A stretch of 64,000 nucleotides of DNA from Pollenia angustigena (GCA_930367215.1 OV884060.1:176525253-176589252), one strand, 5' to 3'. Counted from the stretch's first letter, positions 21,313-32,308 are shown. The notes: generated from the letters alone by a model not told the origin. Program-made: numbers and translations.

Positions 21313-21648
21313 CACCGTCCTACTCCATGGACAGGTCCAATGTAATGCAAGCATGGACCATGTCTTTGTTTAAAAGTGTTTGTAGTGAGACGACATATCT
21401 TCGTTTTTTAACGACGCCCTTTCGTTTTTAAACGACTTCAAAACTAATCCTCTTGAGTATACCATGGATTAGTTTTAAAACTACTCTTTTGTAGTCCAAA
21501 GCTGGGTTATATGGTCCTGCCCTAGGACATCGTAATCTTAAATAGACCATGTTTTTTTCCATACGTTTGGGTTACTTTTGGACTAGTCCTAGTACCTTGT
21601 GGGCTACTCTTTACACGCGTGTTTGGACTGGTCCTATTATCTGCAGGG
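21313..21648. mobile_element. MITE of the CCCTGCAAATAAT family, copy 1 (5' end lost)
   Basis: It shares with the copies at 32485 and 54997 the words TACTCCATGGACAGGTCC, CATGGACCATGTC, ACGACTTCAAAACTAATCC, CCTAGGACATCGTAAT and TTTGGACTGGTCC, and the 3' end TATTATCTGCAGGG. The CCCTGCAAATAAT start is missing. Confidence 0.75.
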
Positions 21649-22674
21649 CAGCATATAAAAATACATAGGGATCAGCTAATTATTTTTACAAACTATAAAA
21701 AAGCACTATTTTGTTGGGCTGTGTAATGAATATTTCCTTTTAATATTAAATAACACCCTTTTTGCCATATTGATTTTATAATTAACTAGTTCAACCATAA
21801 AAATCAGATGTATTTTTAAGTACTCAGAATATTTAATAAAATTTTGTTAAAGCACCAAAGAAAAGTACATTGTTCGTGTCCCAATATACTATGGTATAAA
21901 AAGTTCCAAAGAAAAATAAAAGTATGTAAATTACTATCACTTTCAGTAGATTCCAGTTCATTTTTAATAATGCTTCTTTTTGCCATTTCTGGCACTTCTG
22001 GCAAGTCGACATAATTCTGTTTATATTTTGGGGACTTTAATTCTCTTAAGCTTTTTCTTTGTCTTTTTTGTTGTTCTTTTTTTTTCTTTGTACTAAAAAT
22101 TTTAATATTTTGCAACAATATTTTGTGTGTTTTATGATGACAGATAAAATATGGGGGTAAAATGTGGAGAAGAAAAAAAAACTGAAATAAATAACTTTGA
22201 AAGGTGAGAGTTGAAGGCAAAAAAGGTAACATAAACATTAAATTCAAATGCGGCCAAGTAGAAAACAACAGGTGTAAAATACGGGTTTTTTCTGCAGATA
22301 ACAACAACTAAGATTTTGTTTTGTTTTGCTAAAAATTAAATAGAGAAAGAGAAATACATGCAAAAATACATTAAAACTAGTGAAAATGACTTTGTTTTTT
22401 TTATAGCAGGGACACTAAGTGCTAGCGGAAGTTGGGGGGAACAAGAAGTGTTAACGGAAACAGGGAAGAACAAAAAAAAAAAAAAATTAAAGAAATGAAT
22501 GAATTAGTGTGTGTAATAGAGAATGAGTGAAATACGAGAGTACAAGCCAAAAACATGGAAAGTTAACCAAAAGTATTTGAATTAAATGCGGGTAGTGGGG
22601 GGGGAGAAAATGGGAAGAGAAACTACTACACAAACATTCCCGTTAGAATCTCTAACATTAAACAAAGTACTTAC

Positions 22675-22755
22675 AGATTCCGCTAGTTTATGTAATGTGG
22701 CATTAATACGCTCCGGATTACGCGGTGGTGGTTCTGGTGGCTCTGAGGCAGCCAT
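22675..22755 (-). CDS. First coding exon of an unidentified host gene (N-terminus)
   Basis: Encodes 27 residues beginning MAASEPPEPPPRNPERIN and ending in LAES, followed directly by a consensus donor GTAAGTACT. The chosen ATG at 22755 has a strong fly context (ACA before it, G after it). An in-frame ATG at 22788 would add 11 residues and lies downstream of an in-frame TAA, so the true start is one of these two. The exon ends in phase 0, and the next exon at 11747 also begins in phase 0, so they can be spliced together in frame. The sequence is less A+T-rich than its surroundings and uses mixed Pro and Glu codons, as expected for coding DNA. The Pro/Glu-rich start gives no known domain, and I do not recognise the protein. 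The exon-intron structure is seen directly; that it is expressed is inferred. Confidence 0.6.
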
Positions 22756-23172
22756 TGTTGGACCAGTATTTATAATATTTATTTGCATAATATAAATAAG
22801 AAATTGTTATTGTATTATGATGCTTCCTTTTTCTCTAAATATATCTTTTTCCTTTTATTAACTCTAAATTTAAATGCAACTTTGGTATAATTATCTTTTT
22901 GCTTTTTTCGGTTTCTATTTTTTGTTTTCTAAGAGTTGTGAAATATTGTTGAAAGGTTGCTTAATGTTAAAAGGATTTTCCCATAAATACTCATGTTGTT
23001 TCTTATTTTGGCCTATTATCTAGAGCTGAATAGCAGTTGGACATTTTAGTTTTATTCTTTTTTTATGGTTATAAAAAAAAGAAAATTTTGTAACAAAAAA
23101 AATAAATTAAAAAAATGTTCTTACTATTTATGGCACTCAGGCATTTTGTTTATTTGAATTGTTGTCAAGAAT
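22756..23172 (-). other. Probable 5' UTR part of the same exon
   Basis: On the minus strand a pyrimidine-rich tract ending TTTTCTCTTACAG lies just above 23172 and looks like a good splice acceptor. From there to the ATG the strand is A-rich, with no second convincing acceptor, so the simplest reading is one exon of non-coding leader running into the coding start. A possible donor, GTAAGAAC, occurs about 45 bases into it near 23127, so a short separate leader exon is an alternative. If the acceptor is real, the promoter lies further right than 23172, perhaps beyond the window. This is inference from splice signals only. Confidence 0.4.
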
Positions 23173-23231
23173 CTGTAAGAGAAAATAAGAAAGAAAGTAA
23201 TAAATGATTTGAGTTATTAAAGAATAAAAAT

Positions 23232-23275
23232 AACAAGTAAGAAAGTATAGTCGGTCAGTATCTGGGACCCATGGT
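23232..23275 (+). mobile_element. Mini-me-like family A, 5' fragment
   Basis: AACAAGTAAGAAAGTATAGT with CGGTCAGTATCTGGGACC, then the match is lost. It lies in the putative upstream intron of the host gene. Confidence 0.6.
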
Positions 23276-23605
23276 CAATCATTCATATAAAAGTTCTTAC
23301 ATGAATTAAGTTAAGATTCATATAAGAGTTCTTTGTGCCAATATTATATAGATATACACATCTGTTTGATATTTGTTCTTCTTCAAGTAATTTTAGAGTT
23401 TTGTTTTATGATTTAGATTGCAATAATATATGTTTGCACCAAATGAAATCTAAATTCAAACATATCAAGATAGCTTAAGGGCACAAAGACTCTATTGTAT
23501 GGGGGCTTTGTGAAATTTTTGACCGATTCTCACAGTTTTCAATAGTCTTCGCCCTTCTGTCAATTAAGACGCACATATAAAAGCCTTTTAGAGATATTGG
23601 AAAAT

Positions 23606-23631
23606 TAAAAAAAAAAAAAAAAAAAAAAAAA
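23606..23631. repeat. A26 homopolymer
   Basis: An uninterrupted A run. No LINE or SINE body is seen before it on this strand. Confidence 0.9.
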
Positions 23632-23916
23632 TCAAATGTGTGTACAAAATCTTTGTATACAACCACAATGACAAATTCTATGCTGTTTAGTTCGTCGCAC
23701 AATTTATGTGCTTTTTCCAGGTGACAAACAATTGATTGTGTAGAAAAATGTTTATGAAAAGCACTCAAAAAACTCAACAACACATTAAATAGTGTCTTTT
23801 AGAGGAATTCAAAGAAATACACTCCAGAAAGTACTTGTTTCTATCAAATAAATTTTTTTGTTTATCACCTTATACTTGACTTTATTCTGTCGCCATGTCG
23901 TTAGTAACCATTCCAA

Positions 23917-25574
23917 ATCAGTATTCGAAAATAAACAGAAAATTATTTAGCGTTCGGTTCACACGGCCAATAACGATATCTTTTTTTTTTAGTGTTTATG
24001 TAGACGAACACAACCCTTAATACCGTTCATAACTTTTTTCAAGAAAAAACTGAACATTATATAATGTTCTGTTCTTCGTTAAAAAAAACAGATACTGATA
24101 CTTGTAATAACTATATCTACCTGTTTAAACAAAACTTTGATTTATTATAATATTGTTTTCATTGAAAAAATAATAATTAAAAGTTAAAGGAATTTCAATG
24201 ATAATTTTGTTGTTAGTTTTGCTAACGTTATTGACACATAAAGAGTCTATTTCTTCAATATGACTTATTGATGTTTCTTCAAAAGATGTTTCTTGAATTT
24301 GACGTACATTCTGCTGATTATAATTCGGATTCGAATAAGTTTTCTTCTGTTGGTTAATTGTTTTTAATTGGCAAACTTTAGAAATATGACCTTCTTTCTG
24401 ACACTTATTGCATTTTGTTCTATTTTTGAAATGATAACAATTAACTCTCTGATGCTGCTTACCACATCCTGGACAAGACTGTAATATATTGTGTTCGGAT
24501 CGATTTGATAAATGTTGAATAGCGTGAATGTCAGTTGATGATTCTGTTGTACTTTCAATGTCATTTGACGCATTTACAGTTGCTTCATATATTGTACAAA
24601 TTTGTAGTAATACTGATACTGAAGACAAACATTATATTTTAATGTTCTATTATGTTTCTTTTTTTACATTGATAAAGAAATGAAAAAACATAAAAATTAA
24701 GCAACGACCGCAACACGAACAGCTTGGGTGTGAATTGTGTATACGTTTTGTTTGTGTAAAATTATTTTGCTAGCTTTTTGTTTTTTTTCGTATGTGTTTT
24801 TTCATTTTGTAAAAAATTTTTATTTTTTTTTACCAGCCAAAATGGCGCTAAGCACAACAGAAACGAACGAACACTTATGAGCTTAACCGAACACAATGAA
24901 GTTTGCGGTTAAAAAAAAAAACGAACGGAATTAAATGTTCAAATCTTCTTGGTTGAGTTGAATAAAAAACAGTATTATTTTGGTGTTTGAAAGATGACAA
25001 ACAGGGAAACGTTTTTTTTTTAATGATTAACTTCACAAACACTATGTGTGTTTTCCACAAATCTACCGAACCTAAGGAGCGATATTTAGTGTTTATTTTC
25101 GAACACTGTTCCAAATAGCTTCAAGAAAATTGAGGTGTTCGTTAAGCGGAATCGGCCAGAATATATTTTAAAGATTATAAATGTATTAAAAAAGGGCGTG
25201 AGCAGTGTTCAGATATAAACACTATGTATCGCTCCATACGAAAAAAGCCAGCAAAATAATTTTACCCAAACAAAACATATACACAATACACACACCAGCC
25301 GTTCGTGCTGCGAACGTTGCTAAAATTTTTTGTTTGCTCATTTCTTTATCAATGTAAAAAAAATAAACATTATAGAAAATTAAAATAAAATTTTTGCCTA
25401 CAGAACCACTATAATTGTTCTGTTTTTTAACGAAGAACAGAACACTAAATAATGTTCGGATCTTTCTTGAAAATAGTTACGAACGGTATTAAGAGTTGTG
25501 TTCGCCTATACAAACACTTTAAATAGATATCGTTCCTGGGTGCGTACTGTACTGCTTATTTTCGGACACTGATT
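23917..25574. mobile_element. Foldback element with long arms, invaded by a Gypsy fragment
   Basis: The left arm AATCAGTATTCGAAAATAAA mirrors the right end TTATTTTCGGACACTGATT. Further inverted matches are AACGATATCTT with its partner AGATATCGTT, AATACCGTTCATAACT with ACGAACGGTATTAAG, and TTCTGTTCTTCGTTAAAAAA with TTTTAACGAAGAACAGAAC. A second stretch (24640-24890) mirrors 25130-25390 through TTACATTGATAAAGAAATGA. The arms total about 430 bases each. The segment from about 24105 to 24635 has no partner in the right arm and is an insertion. Confidence 0.8.
24125..24628 (-). pseudogene. Gypsy-type gag/protease fragment with two zinc knuckles
   Basis: An open frame of 167 codons. It has a CPGCGKQHQRVNC knuckle followed by CNKCQKEGHISKVC, the CCHC pair found at the gag end of Gypsy-type retrotransposons of insects. 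About 60 residues later EIDSLCVNNVSKTNNK resembles the run-in to the aspartic protease, but the DTGA catalytic triad is not reached and the frame ends. The matrix/capsid part, RT and LTRs are missing. It is a short piece lodged in the left arm of the foldback at 23917. It encodes no complete protein. Confidence 0.7.
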
Positions 25575-25599
25575 GTGAGTTACACCTTACCGTCAAGTT

Positions 25600-26400
25600 T
25601 TTTGCCCAACTAAATTCGACATTTCTTTGTTTCAGTGTTTGACAAATTCAACCATGGAAAGGTGTACAATTAAGCCGCGCGTTAAGACTGTTACGAAAAT
25701 GGGCGTTCCAGTCAAAATGCATTTCATGCACTTCGTGATTTTTTTTTTTTTTTTTTATTTTGGTCACAATAATCGATTTCTAAACAAGCAGAATTGTCGC
25801 ATTTGGCCAAATGAGAATCCACGAGTGATTGTTAAAAAGCCGTTGCATCCACAAAGAGTGACTGATTGGTGCGATTTATGGTCTGACAGCGTTATCGGGC
25901 CGTCCTTTTTTAAAAATGAAGTCGGCCAAACAGTAACCGTGAATGGTGTTCGATATCGCGATATGATGATAAACAATTTGTTGTGTCCAGAAATTAAGCA
26001 CATGGTCCTGGACGATATGTGGTTCCAAAAGAATGATGCCACTTGCCACACAGCCAACGAAACAATGGCTCTTTTGCGCGAAAACTGCAATGGCCGTGGT
26101 ATCGCACGTCATGAAGATGTTAATTGGCCTCCACGGTCATGCGATTTGACACCTTATGACTTTTTTCTTTGGGGATATTTCAAAGAAAAAGTGTACGTCA
26201 ATAAGCCAAAAATAATTTAAGAGCTAAAGGATCAGATAATTCGGTACATTATTTGTGGTCATTGCCGACATTTCTCAAATGCATCTTTAACTAATATTGA
26301 AATTCTGTTTTCAAAAATATGCTCACCGTATTATACCGCCCCTGTGGTCAATTCTGAACCTACGCTCTTGAAACTTTGCAATGATTAACTGTGTATTGCA
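25600..26400 (+). pseudogene. DD41D (rosa-like) mariner transposase relic 1
   Basis: From about 25775 the frame reads FLNKQNCRIWPNENPRVIV, then VTDWCDLWSDSVIGPSFF, VTVNGVRYRDMMINN, MWFQKNDATCHTANET and NWPPRSCDLTPYDFFLWG, ending near VNKPKII with a TAA. The block order and spacing match DD41D mariners of flies. Where relatives have QQDGATCHT, this copy has QKNDATCHT, so by position the second catalytic Asp has become Asn. The DNA-binding N-terminus is absent, and TIRs are not evident. The frame before position 25775 is unrelated. Dead copy. Confidence 0.85.
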
Positions 26401-27094
26401 ATTGCATAAAAGTTATTTGTGCTAAATTTTGTCTCGGTACTAAAATTTTTTAAGGGTTAAGGCGGGTTAAAGCAATTTTTGGGTATGACTTTTATATATG
26501 TTTGTAAGCCATGACCAATTATGGACGTGGCCAAACAAAGTTTAAAAATACGCTAGCTTTGTTTGCTGGTTTAAGCCAATTTTGTTATGTTTTTACCGAA
26601 ATAAGTCTTATACACTTTAATGTAAAAGTGACTTTTCTTTAAAATAAACCTAAGTTCATACCTATTAAATATTTGACGTCCTACACGTAAACACTTGTTT
26701 TATTAAAAAATTACTTGCTTTTGCAAAACGTTTGCCTAGATCAAACATCATTTAACAGTTTCTAAATTACATTAAACAATTTATCTAATTACAAATAAAG
26801 TCTAGTAAATCACTAGAAATTGTTAAAAATAAAGCTAAAGCTTCATTCATTTACTGGTTACGCTTTTTTTTGGTTTTTTCGACAAATATTTGTTAGGTCT
26901 GAACCAATTTTGGCAAAACTTGGTGACCAAAAATAGCTAAATGTACGGAAAATGGCTAAAAGCTTTTTTTAATAAAAACACATTAAAATTCAATAACAAA
27001 CCAGAAATTATTCATTTAAAGTTGTTTACGATGAAATTGTAAGATAAGATTAATTTGTTAAATCAGATAGATAATCCAAATTTTTAATATTTTT

Positions 27095-27446
27095 AATTTC
27101 GATCTACCAAATGTTAGAATACGATTTGGTTTAAGGTTGATGTTTGACTATTGACGTCAGCAGTCGTCGATGACTGCGAGTGTAAGACGGCAAATCCATC
27201 TGAGGAGATCGAGTGGTTGCGATCGAAACATGTCATAATAACCTGCCGGCCGGGGTCGAGCCCCAGCCATGTCAAGAATGAAAGATTATCAATAACAATT
27301 TTAATTAATTTTCATGTTGTAAAATTCCTTTCTTCATAAAAATAATTTAATGAAAAATTAAATTTCATGAACTTAAGCCTAATTAAAAAAATTAAAAATT
27401 TGGATTAAAAACCATAAATAGTTCAACAAAATAACCACAATACTAA
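27095..27446 (+). mobile_element. tRNA-derived SINE-like element, copy 2
   Basis: It runs from AATTTCGATCTACCAAATG to the shared 3' end ATAACCACAATACTAA and holds the same A-box-like GATCGAGTGGTT. The B box is damaged by a deletion (GGGGTCGAGCCCC instead of GGTTCGAGCCC). The first about 40 bases of the longest copy are absent. It is nested in the hAT element. The ORF track here follows the repeat and is not a gene. Confidence 0.7.
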
Positions 27447-27544
27447 TTATTTGGTAGATATTTAAAAAAATTAAATCATCGATAAATAGTCATAGTCACG
27501 ACAACATTTGGCCAACACCTTTTGAGTCCAGATCTACAATAAGA

Positions 27545-27945
27545 AACAAGTAAGAAAGTATAGTCGGTCCACCCCGATTATATGATACCCTACACTACAT
27601 TAGAACTTATGTGCCAAATTTTATCAAATAATCTTCCAAATTGCGACTTGTACTTTGCGGACAAGGTTTACATGGACAACCAGCCAGCCGGACAAACATT
27701 GCTAATCCGACTCGAGTCAATCGGTTGATCTCTCATGTGAAAAGGTTGTTCACAACCCTTTAATTGTGAAATTTAAACAGAGTTTATAATTGCAGATAAT
27801 TTGTGGCTCAATGAAGTTTAAGTGGTGGAATACCCCACAGTGAAGATATACATACGTAAGGGTGGGCTTATGACTAATATTTAAAGGAGTTACAAACATC
27901 AGCACAAACGTGTAGTACCCTCTCCAGTGTTGTGGTGTGGCTAAA
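27545..27945 (+). mobile_element. Mini-me-like family A, copy 3
   Basis: Start AACAAGTAAGAAAGTATAGT, then GATACCCTACACTAC, TTGCGACTTGTACTTTGCG, CCAGCCAGCCGG, and end TCTCCAGTGTTGTGGTGTGG. The middle is diverged. Confidence 0.75.
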
Positions 27946-28009
27946 AAATATTTTATTGTTATGGTAAAAATATTTACCTAATTTATAGAATCGAATTAAC
28001 GGTTGCTTA

Positions 28010-28095
28010 ATGTAAACTATTTCTCAAATTACTTTCAACGGTGTTTACTTGGCTAAATGCCCTCTCTACTTCAGCGTTAGGCTATGGAAGTGAGA
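28010..28095 (-). pseudogene. hATC dimerisation domain relic
   Basis: The minus strand reads NAEVERAFSQVNTVESNL followed by RNSLH, the signature of the hAT C-terminal dimerisation domain (NAEVER.FS..N..K..LRN). An in-frame stop lies just before it (LP*PN) and another follows. Together with the 8-bp target duplication this identifies the host element at 26905-28494 as hAT. Confidence 0.8.
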
Positions 28096-29177
28096 GCAAG
28101 TTTATAGTCAATTCTCAAATGTCTAAAACAATTTTATTGCCGCTGCATCTTTTTATTGAAATAATTGCAACCAGAAAGAAAAACCAATGTTTGTGTTGAT
28201 CCATTTTATAAATATTATATTGGAATACTGTTTATTTATTTTGAAATATGTTTCATCATCATCGTTTATAGCGATTTCAACAGTTGTAAAAGTTGTGATT
28301 TAAATTAAAGGCGTTTTAATTGCTAAAAATGTTTCTGTTACTTTTATAACCTTTTTAATAAAATAAAAATTATTCTTTTAAAAGAAAAACGGAAAAAAAA
28401 ATTTTATGGCTTAACTAGTTGAAAAATGGCTAATGGCTTAACTCATTTTTTAATGGCTAAATCTAGCCACTAAATGGCTAACTTGGCAACACTAGTCTGA
28501 ACATACCTTAAGAAAAATTTTTTATTCAAAACTTTGAACTTATTTTAAAACTTAGATTTTAACAATTTTATTACTCCTCTTAGTTTTACTCTCTTTCTAA
28601 AATATGTATTTTACGACTATTGTTTTTCGTTGTTCTTTCGAAATAAACTGTAGATTTCCATTAGGACTCTTATTTCAGTGCAGCTGAATTGACATGTATT
28701 TTCTACACGATTTCGGTCATTTATTTGAACATTTATTACCAAACACTCTAAAAAGGAAAAACAAGTTCAAATGATTCGAATAACAATAACTAGAAAACTA
28801 CAAGAAAAAGATCTTCGCAAGGAAGTGAAGTGGAATTTTATTAATAAAATGAAGAAAATTCAACGATTTGTAGCAAAAGTGGCAGGAAGAATTAAGTGTA
28901 CTTATACAAGTGTACATACATATTTAAATATGTGAAAAAAGTTGGGAAAGCTTTTTTAAGGCATAAACGGAATTCGACCTCAAAACTAAATCCGCGTTGT
29001 GAGTTTTTAAAAATTGAAATTTTTTTCGTTAAATGCAAAATTATCAGATGCTTAAAAAATTTTTGTATTTTTTTTCTAAAGACATCGTATTAGAAATTTA
29101 AAAAAATTTATTTTTGTATAGACAATTTATATAAAACAAGTTTGGACCAAATTTCAACTTAATCACAACATAATAAG

Positions 29178-29375
29178 ATGATTTATGGGCACAAAGATTC
29201 TATTCCGGAAAGAAACTTGTTATTGGACTATGAACAATTATGGACAACGATGTACACAGCTCAATTAAATTATCTAAAAAATTGCGACCTGTACTTGGCG
29301 CACAATGTTTTTATGGACAGCCAGCTATCCAGCCGGATGGACGGATGGACACTGTTAGATCGATTCAAAAAATCA
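29178..29375 (+). mobile_element. Diverged family A fragment
   Basis: Holds AAAATTGCGACCTGTACTTG with GGCGCACAATG, and CCAGCCGGATGGACGGATGG, in family order. The ends are lost. Confidence 0.6.
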
Positions 29376-29789
29376 TAACTAATGTCATCTCAACCGTCAT
29401 GTCAATCGGAATGTCTTTCCATACTTTTAAATGGTTTGTTTATCACTTCAAATTGACATGATTATAACTTAATCATTTAATTATTCACTAAGAGCCACTT
29501 TTTGGGTTTGAGATTAAAGTTAATTTTATTCTATAATTAGCTAATCTGAGAATTAAGTTAATCTAGTATCAATTGAATTTGATAGTTTTGAGTGGTAGCT
29601 TAAACCATGTAGCGCTACCATACTGAGCACAAATAAATGGCAGCATTTTTTGCAAATATCAACTTTTTATCAAGTAATATGGATGTTTTCAAAGAAGAAG
29701 AAGAAGACAATGCGGGAATTTAATATTGTTTACAAGAAAGAAATTTTTTGCGTTTAAGGAAAAAAAATATATTACAGAAAAAATATAGA

Positions 29790-30056
29790 ATGGCAAAATT
29801 ATATAAAAGTGCTAAGCAATGTTTTACAATGTATTTTTTGTTTATATTTTTGCAAGTTCTTTATGTTAAACATGTGTATGCTGACAGTTTAAGTTTAGGT
29901 TTAAACTACCACCGTTGGCCGCTTAAACTAGCAAAAAAAAGTAAAAAAAATACAACACAAAAAGTAAATACGCTAATAAGTAAATCGCTAAACTCTAACC
30001 CAAAAAGTGGCTCTAAGAATCCTCAGAACATACCTAAAACTGAATATACGCAGTAA
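29790..30056 (+). CDS. 88-codon ORF with a possible signal peptide, unidentified
   Basis: It starts MAKLYKSAKQ, then has a hydrophobic stretch MYFLFIFLQVLYV and VYADS, which could be cleaved after VYA. The rest is basic (Lys-rich, with Asn, Ser and Thr), ending PKTEYTQ. That layout suits a small secreted peptide, but an A+T-rich sequence yields Phe/Leu and Lys runs by chance. No TATA box, splice site, polyA signal or homologue is recognised. The same frame could be opened further upstream, but only from a TTG at 29748. Low confidence. Confidence 0.2.
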   Translation: MAKLYKSAKQCFTMYFLFIFLQVLYVKHVYADSLSLGLNYHRWPLKLAKKSKKNTTQKVNTLISKSLNSNPKSGSKNPQNIPKTEYTQ

Positions 30057-30389
30057 AAAATGCAATTACTTTTTCAAAATGAATAGCTTCTTCGCTCATT
30101 ACTTTTTTCTGGATGTAAGTACGTTAAAAAATAATGACTTACTTTTAAAAGCGTTCATTTTGGGACATCCCTTGTAAAATGCATTGGTTCTTTCAGAAGA
30201 ATTGTAAGTGGTATTTTTACTTTTTTTCTGATTACTGAACACATTTCACTTAACTTTCAGGTGTACTACCGACGAAGATTTCTTTTATATGTCTTTATTT
30301 CATCTTTAAATAAACCTTCAATGTTCACAATTCCACAATTTATAATGGGTGATTTTTAAAGAGCTATAGGTAAGTTAAAAAAAAAAAAA

Positions 30390-31094
30390 AATAAACACAT
30401 AAGCTTTCATGCAAATGTTGACCGTGACTGCGCCTCAAATGGTCCATCCGCTTAGTCCAATTTTTGCATACTCTTTCCAACATTTCGGCCGGTATCTCAT
30501 TAATAAATGCTGCATTGTTGTCTTCCAATGCGTCAATTGAAGCGGGCATGTGTGTATAGACATGAGCTTTAACATAGCCCCACAAAAAATAGTCTAAAGA
30601 CGTTAAATCGCACGATCTAGGCGGCCAATTGACCGGTCCCGAACGTGAAATAAAATGTTCACCGAACTCACCTCTCAATAAGCCCATTGTTAAGTGTGCT
30701 GTGTGGCACCGTCTTGTTGAAACCACATGTCATGCAAGTCAAGCTTTTGCATTTTGGGAAAAAAAAAGTTGGATATCATCTCACGGTAGCGCTCACCATT
30801 CACAGTTACCTTACGATTTGCATCATCTTTAAAGAAGTATGGTCCAATGATGCCACCAGCCCATAAACCTCACCGAACTGTGACTTTTTCTGGATGCATT
30901 GGTAGCTCTTGCAATGCTTCTGGCTGATCTTCACTCCGAAGTCGACAAATCTGCTTATTAACGTACCCATTGAGCCAAAAATTAGCTTCGTCGCTAAACA
31001 CAAGAAGCGCGCGATGATTTATCTTAACAGAGCACTCATATTGATAATAAAATTCAATAATTTGCAAGCGTTGTTCGTTTGTAAGACGATTCAT
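30390..31094 (-). pseudogene. DD41D mariner transposase relic 2
   Basis: It starts MNRLTNEQRLQIIEFYYQY, the usual start of this family. It jumps from YECSVK to ALLVFSDEANFWLNGYVNKQ, so most of the DNA-binding region is deleted. Next come PMHPEKVTVR followed by a TGA, then GLWAGGIIGPYFF, VTVNGERYREMI and MWFQQDGAT. After a frameshift it reads HTAHLTMGLLRGEFGEHF, NWPPRSCDLTSLDYFLWG and NWTKRMDHLRRSHGQHLHES. All three catalytic Asp positions appear to be kept (SDEA, QQDG, and the Asp of SLD), but the stop, frameshift and deletion kill it. Confidence 0.9.
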
Positions 31095-31195
31095 GGTTAA
31101 ATTATAGACCAAACTGAAGATGTTTGACAGTGAAACAAAACACGAAACGTGCGTCAGCTGTTTAAACCAGTGTGGCCAAAAAGATAATAGATAGG

Positions 31196-32308
31196 TATCA
31201 ATTATAGGCCCTCTTTTCTTTTCTTTGTACTCTAACGATCTACCGCTTACTGTTGAACAATGTAAGGTTAGAATGTATGCAGATGATGTCTAGCTTTATA
31301 TAAGTTGCGATGTTGATAATATTGATCAATGTGTCATCACCCTAAATCAAGAATTGCATCGTGTTTACTTCTGGGCTACAGCTAACGGGCTGGGTATAAA
31401 TCCAAAAAAATCCAAATGTATCATCATTCAAAAGCGAATATCGAAAATACAAATTACACCAATTATAGCCATCAATAATCAACAATTAGAAATTGTTAAC
31501 TCTGCAAAAAATCTTGGAGTATATTTTAACAGTTCCCTTACATGGTCAGACCATATAAATTATGCCTGTGGGCGAACATTTTCTATGCTGCGAACGCTTT
31601 TTCAATCTCAATACTGTTCATACCCATATTACTGTATGGTTGTGAACTTTTTGGAAATCATCACAGTAAGAGAAAACTGAAAATCGTATTTAAAAACATT
31701 ATACGGTTTTTTTTGGTATAAAACGATATGACAGCACCGCAGCTTTTGTGAAACGGCTTTATGGCATTTGTTTTGATGACTTAATAAAAACAAGAGGTCT
31801 TATCTTTTTGCATAAGGTTATATATACTCGTCAACCCGAACATTTTTACGAACGATTGGTTTTCTCCGGATCAACCAGAGGACGAAGATTAATATTATTT
31901 CGTCACCACAGCCTCATGTCTGAATGGCAATTCTTTAGCTATGCAACCTGTCTTTGGAACTTAATTCCTCATTGATCTCAAGTTATTAGTAACGTTCAAT
32001 TGTTTATAAAAGACATCATTTTGTATTTTGCTAGTCAAAGTTCATAATTAATTTTGTTTTTTTTTTTTTTTATATTTTTTCACATGTGTTAAATAGTTAT
32101 TTTTAATTTAAGTATATTTTTAATTTTAGTATATATTTTCTTTATTCTTTTTTTTATATTTTTTACTACTATTATTATTATTATTGTGATTTATGTTTAC
32201 TTAATTTTTTTTAATTATTTCACATTATATTATACAACATATTCTCAGTCCTATACTGTAATATAAGACTTTAAGTCTTGTGTGTGGGACAACAAATAAA
32301 TAAATAAA
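31196..32308 (+). mobile_element. CR1/L2-like LINE, 5' truncated, with (AAAT)n tail
   Basis: It begins within RT: GPLF, then SNDLPLTVEQCKVRMYADDV, with a TAG in place of Gln in the YADDVQLY block. Then come NGLGINPKKSKCIII, LGVYFNSSLTWSDHI and, after frameshifts, LYGICFDDLIKTRG and MSEWQFFSYATCLWNLIPH. About 330 bases of A+T-rich 3' UTR lead to an AAATAAATAAATAAATAAA tail. A sister piece is at 36045-37131. It is inserted into the mariner at 30341. Confidence 0.85.

Larger units (their letters stand above)
11748..22674 (-). other. Intron 1 of the host gene, 10.9 kb, repeat-filled
   Basis: Bounded by the GTAAGT donor at 22674 and the CAG acceptor at 11748. It holds a foldback (12.1-13.1 kb), a SINE-like copy (14.7 kb), the Tc1-type composite (15.1-19.5 kb), palindromic arrays (19.7-20.3 kb) and a MITE (21.3 kb). 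The pieces from 20.3 to 21.3 kb and 21.65 to 22.67 kb are A+T-rich, with a long A tract near 21107-21131, and show nothing else I can name. Confidence 0.5.
26905..28494 (-). mobile_element. hAT element with intact 8-bp target duplication, heavily decayed
   Basis: GTCTGAAC stands at 26897-26904 and again at 28495-28502, immediately outside the ends CAATTTTGGCAAAACTTGGT and, inverted, TAGTGTTGCCAAGTTAGCCA. An 8-base duplication is the mark of hAT insertion. Words such as ATGGCTAAA recur near both ends. A hATC relic near the right end confirms the superfamily and sets the coding strand as minus. A SINE-like copy and a family A copy are nested inside. Confidence 0.85.
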
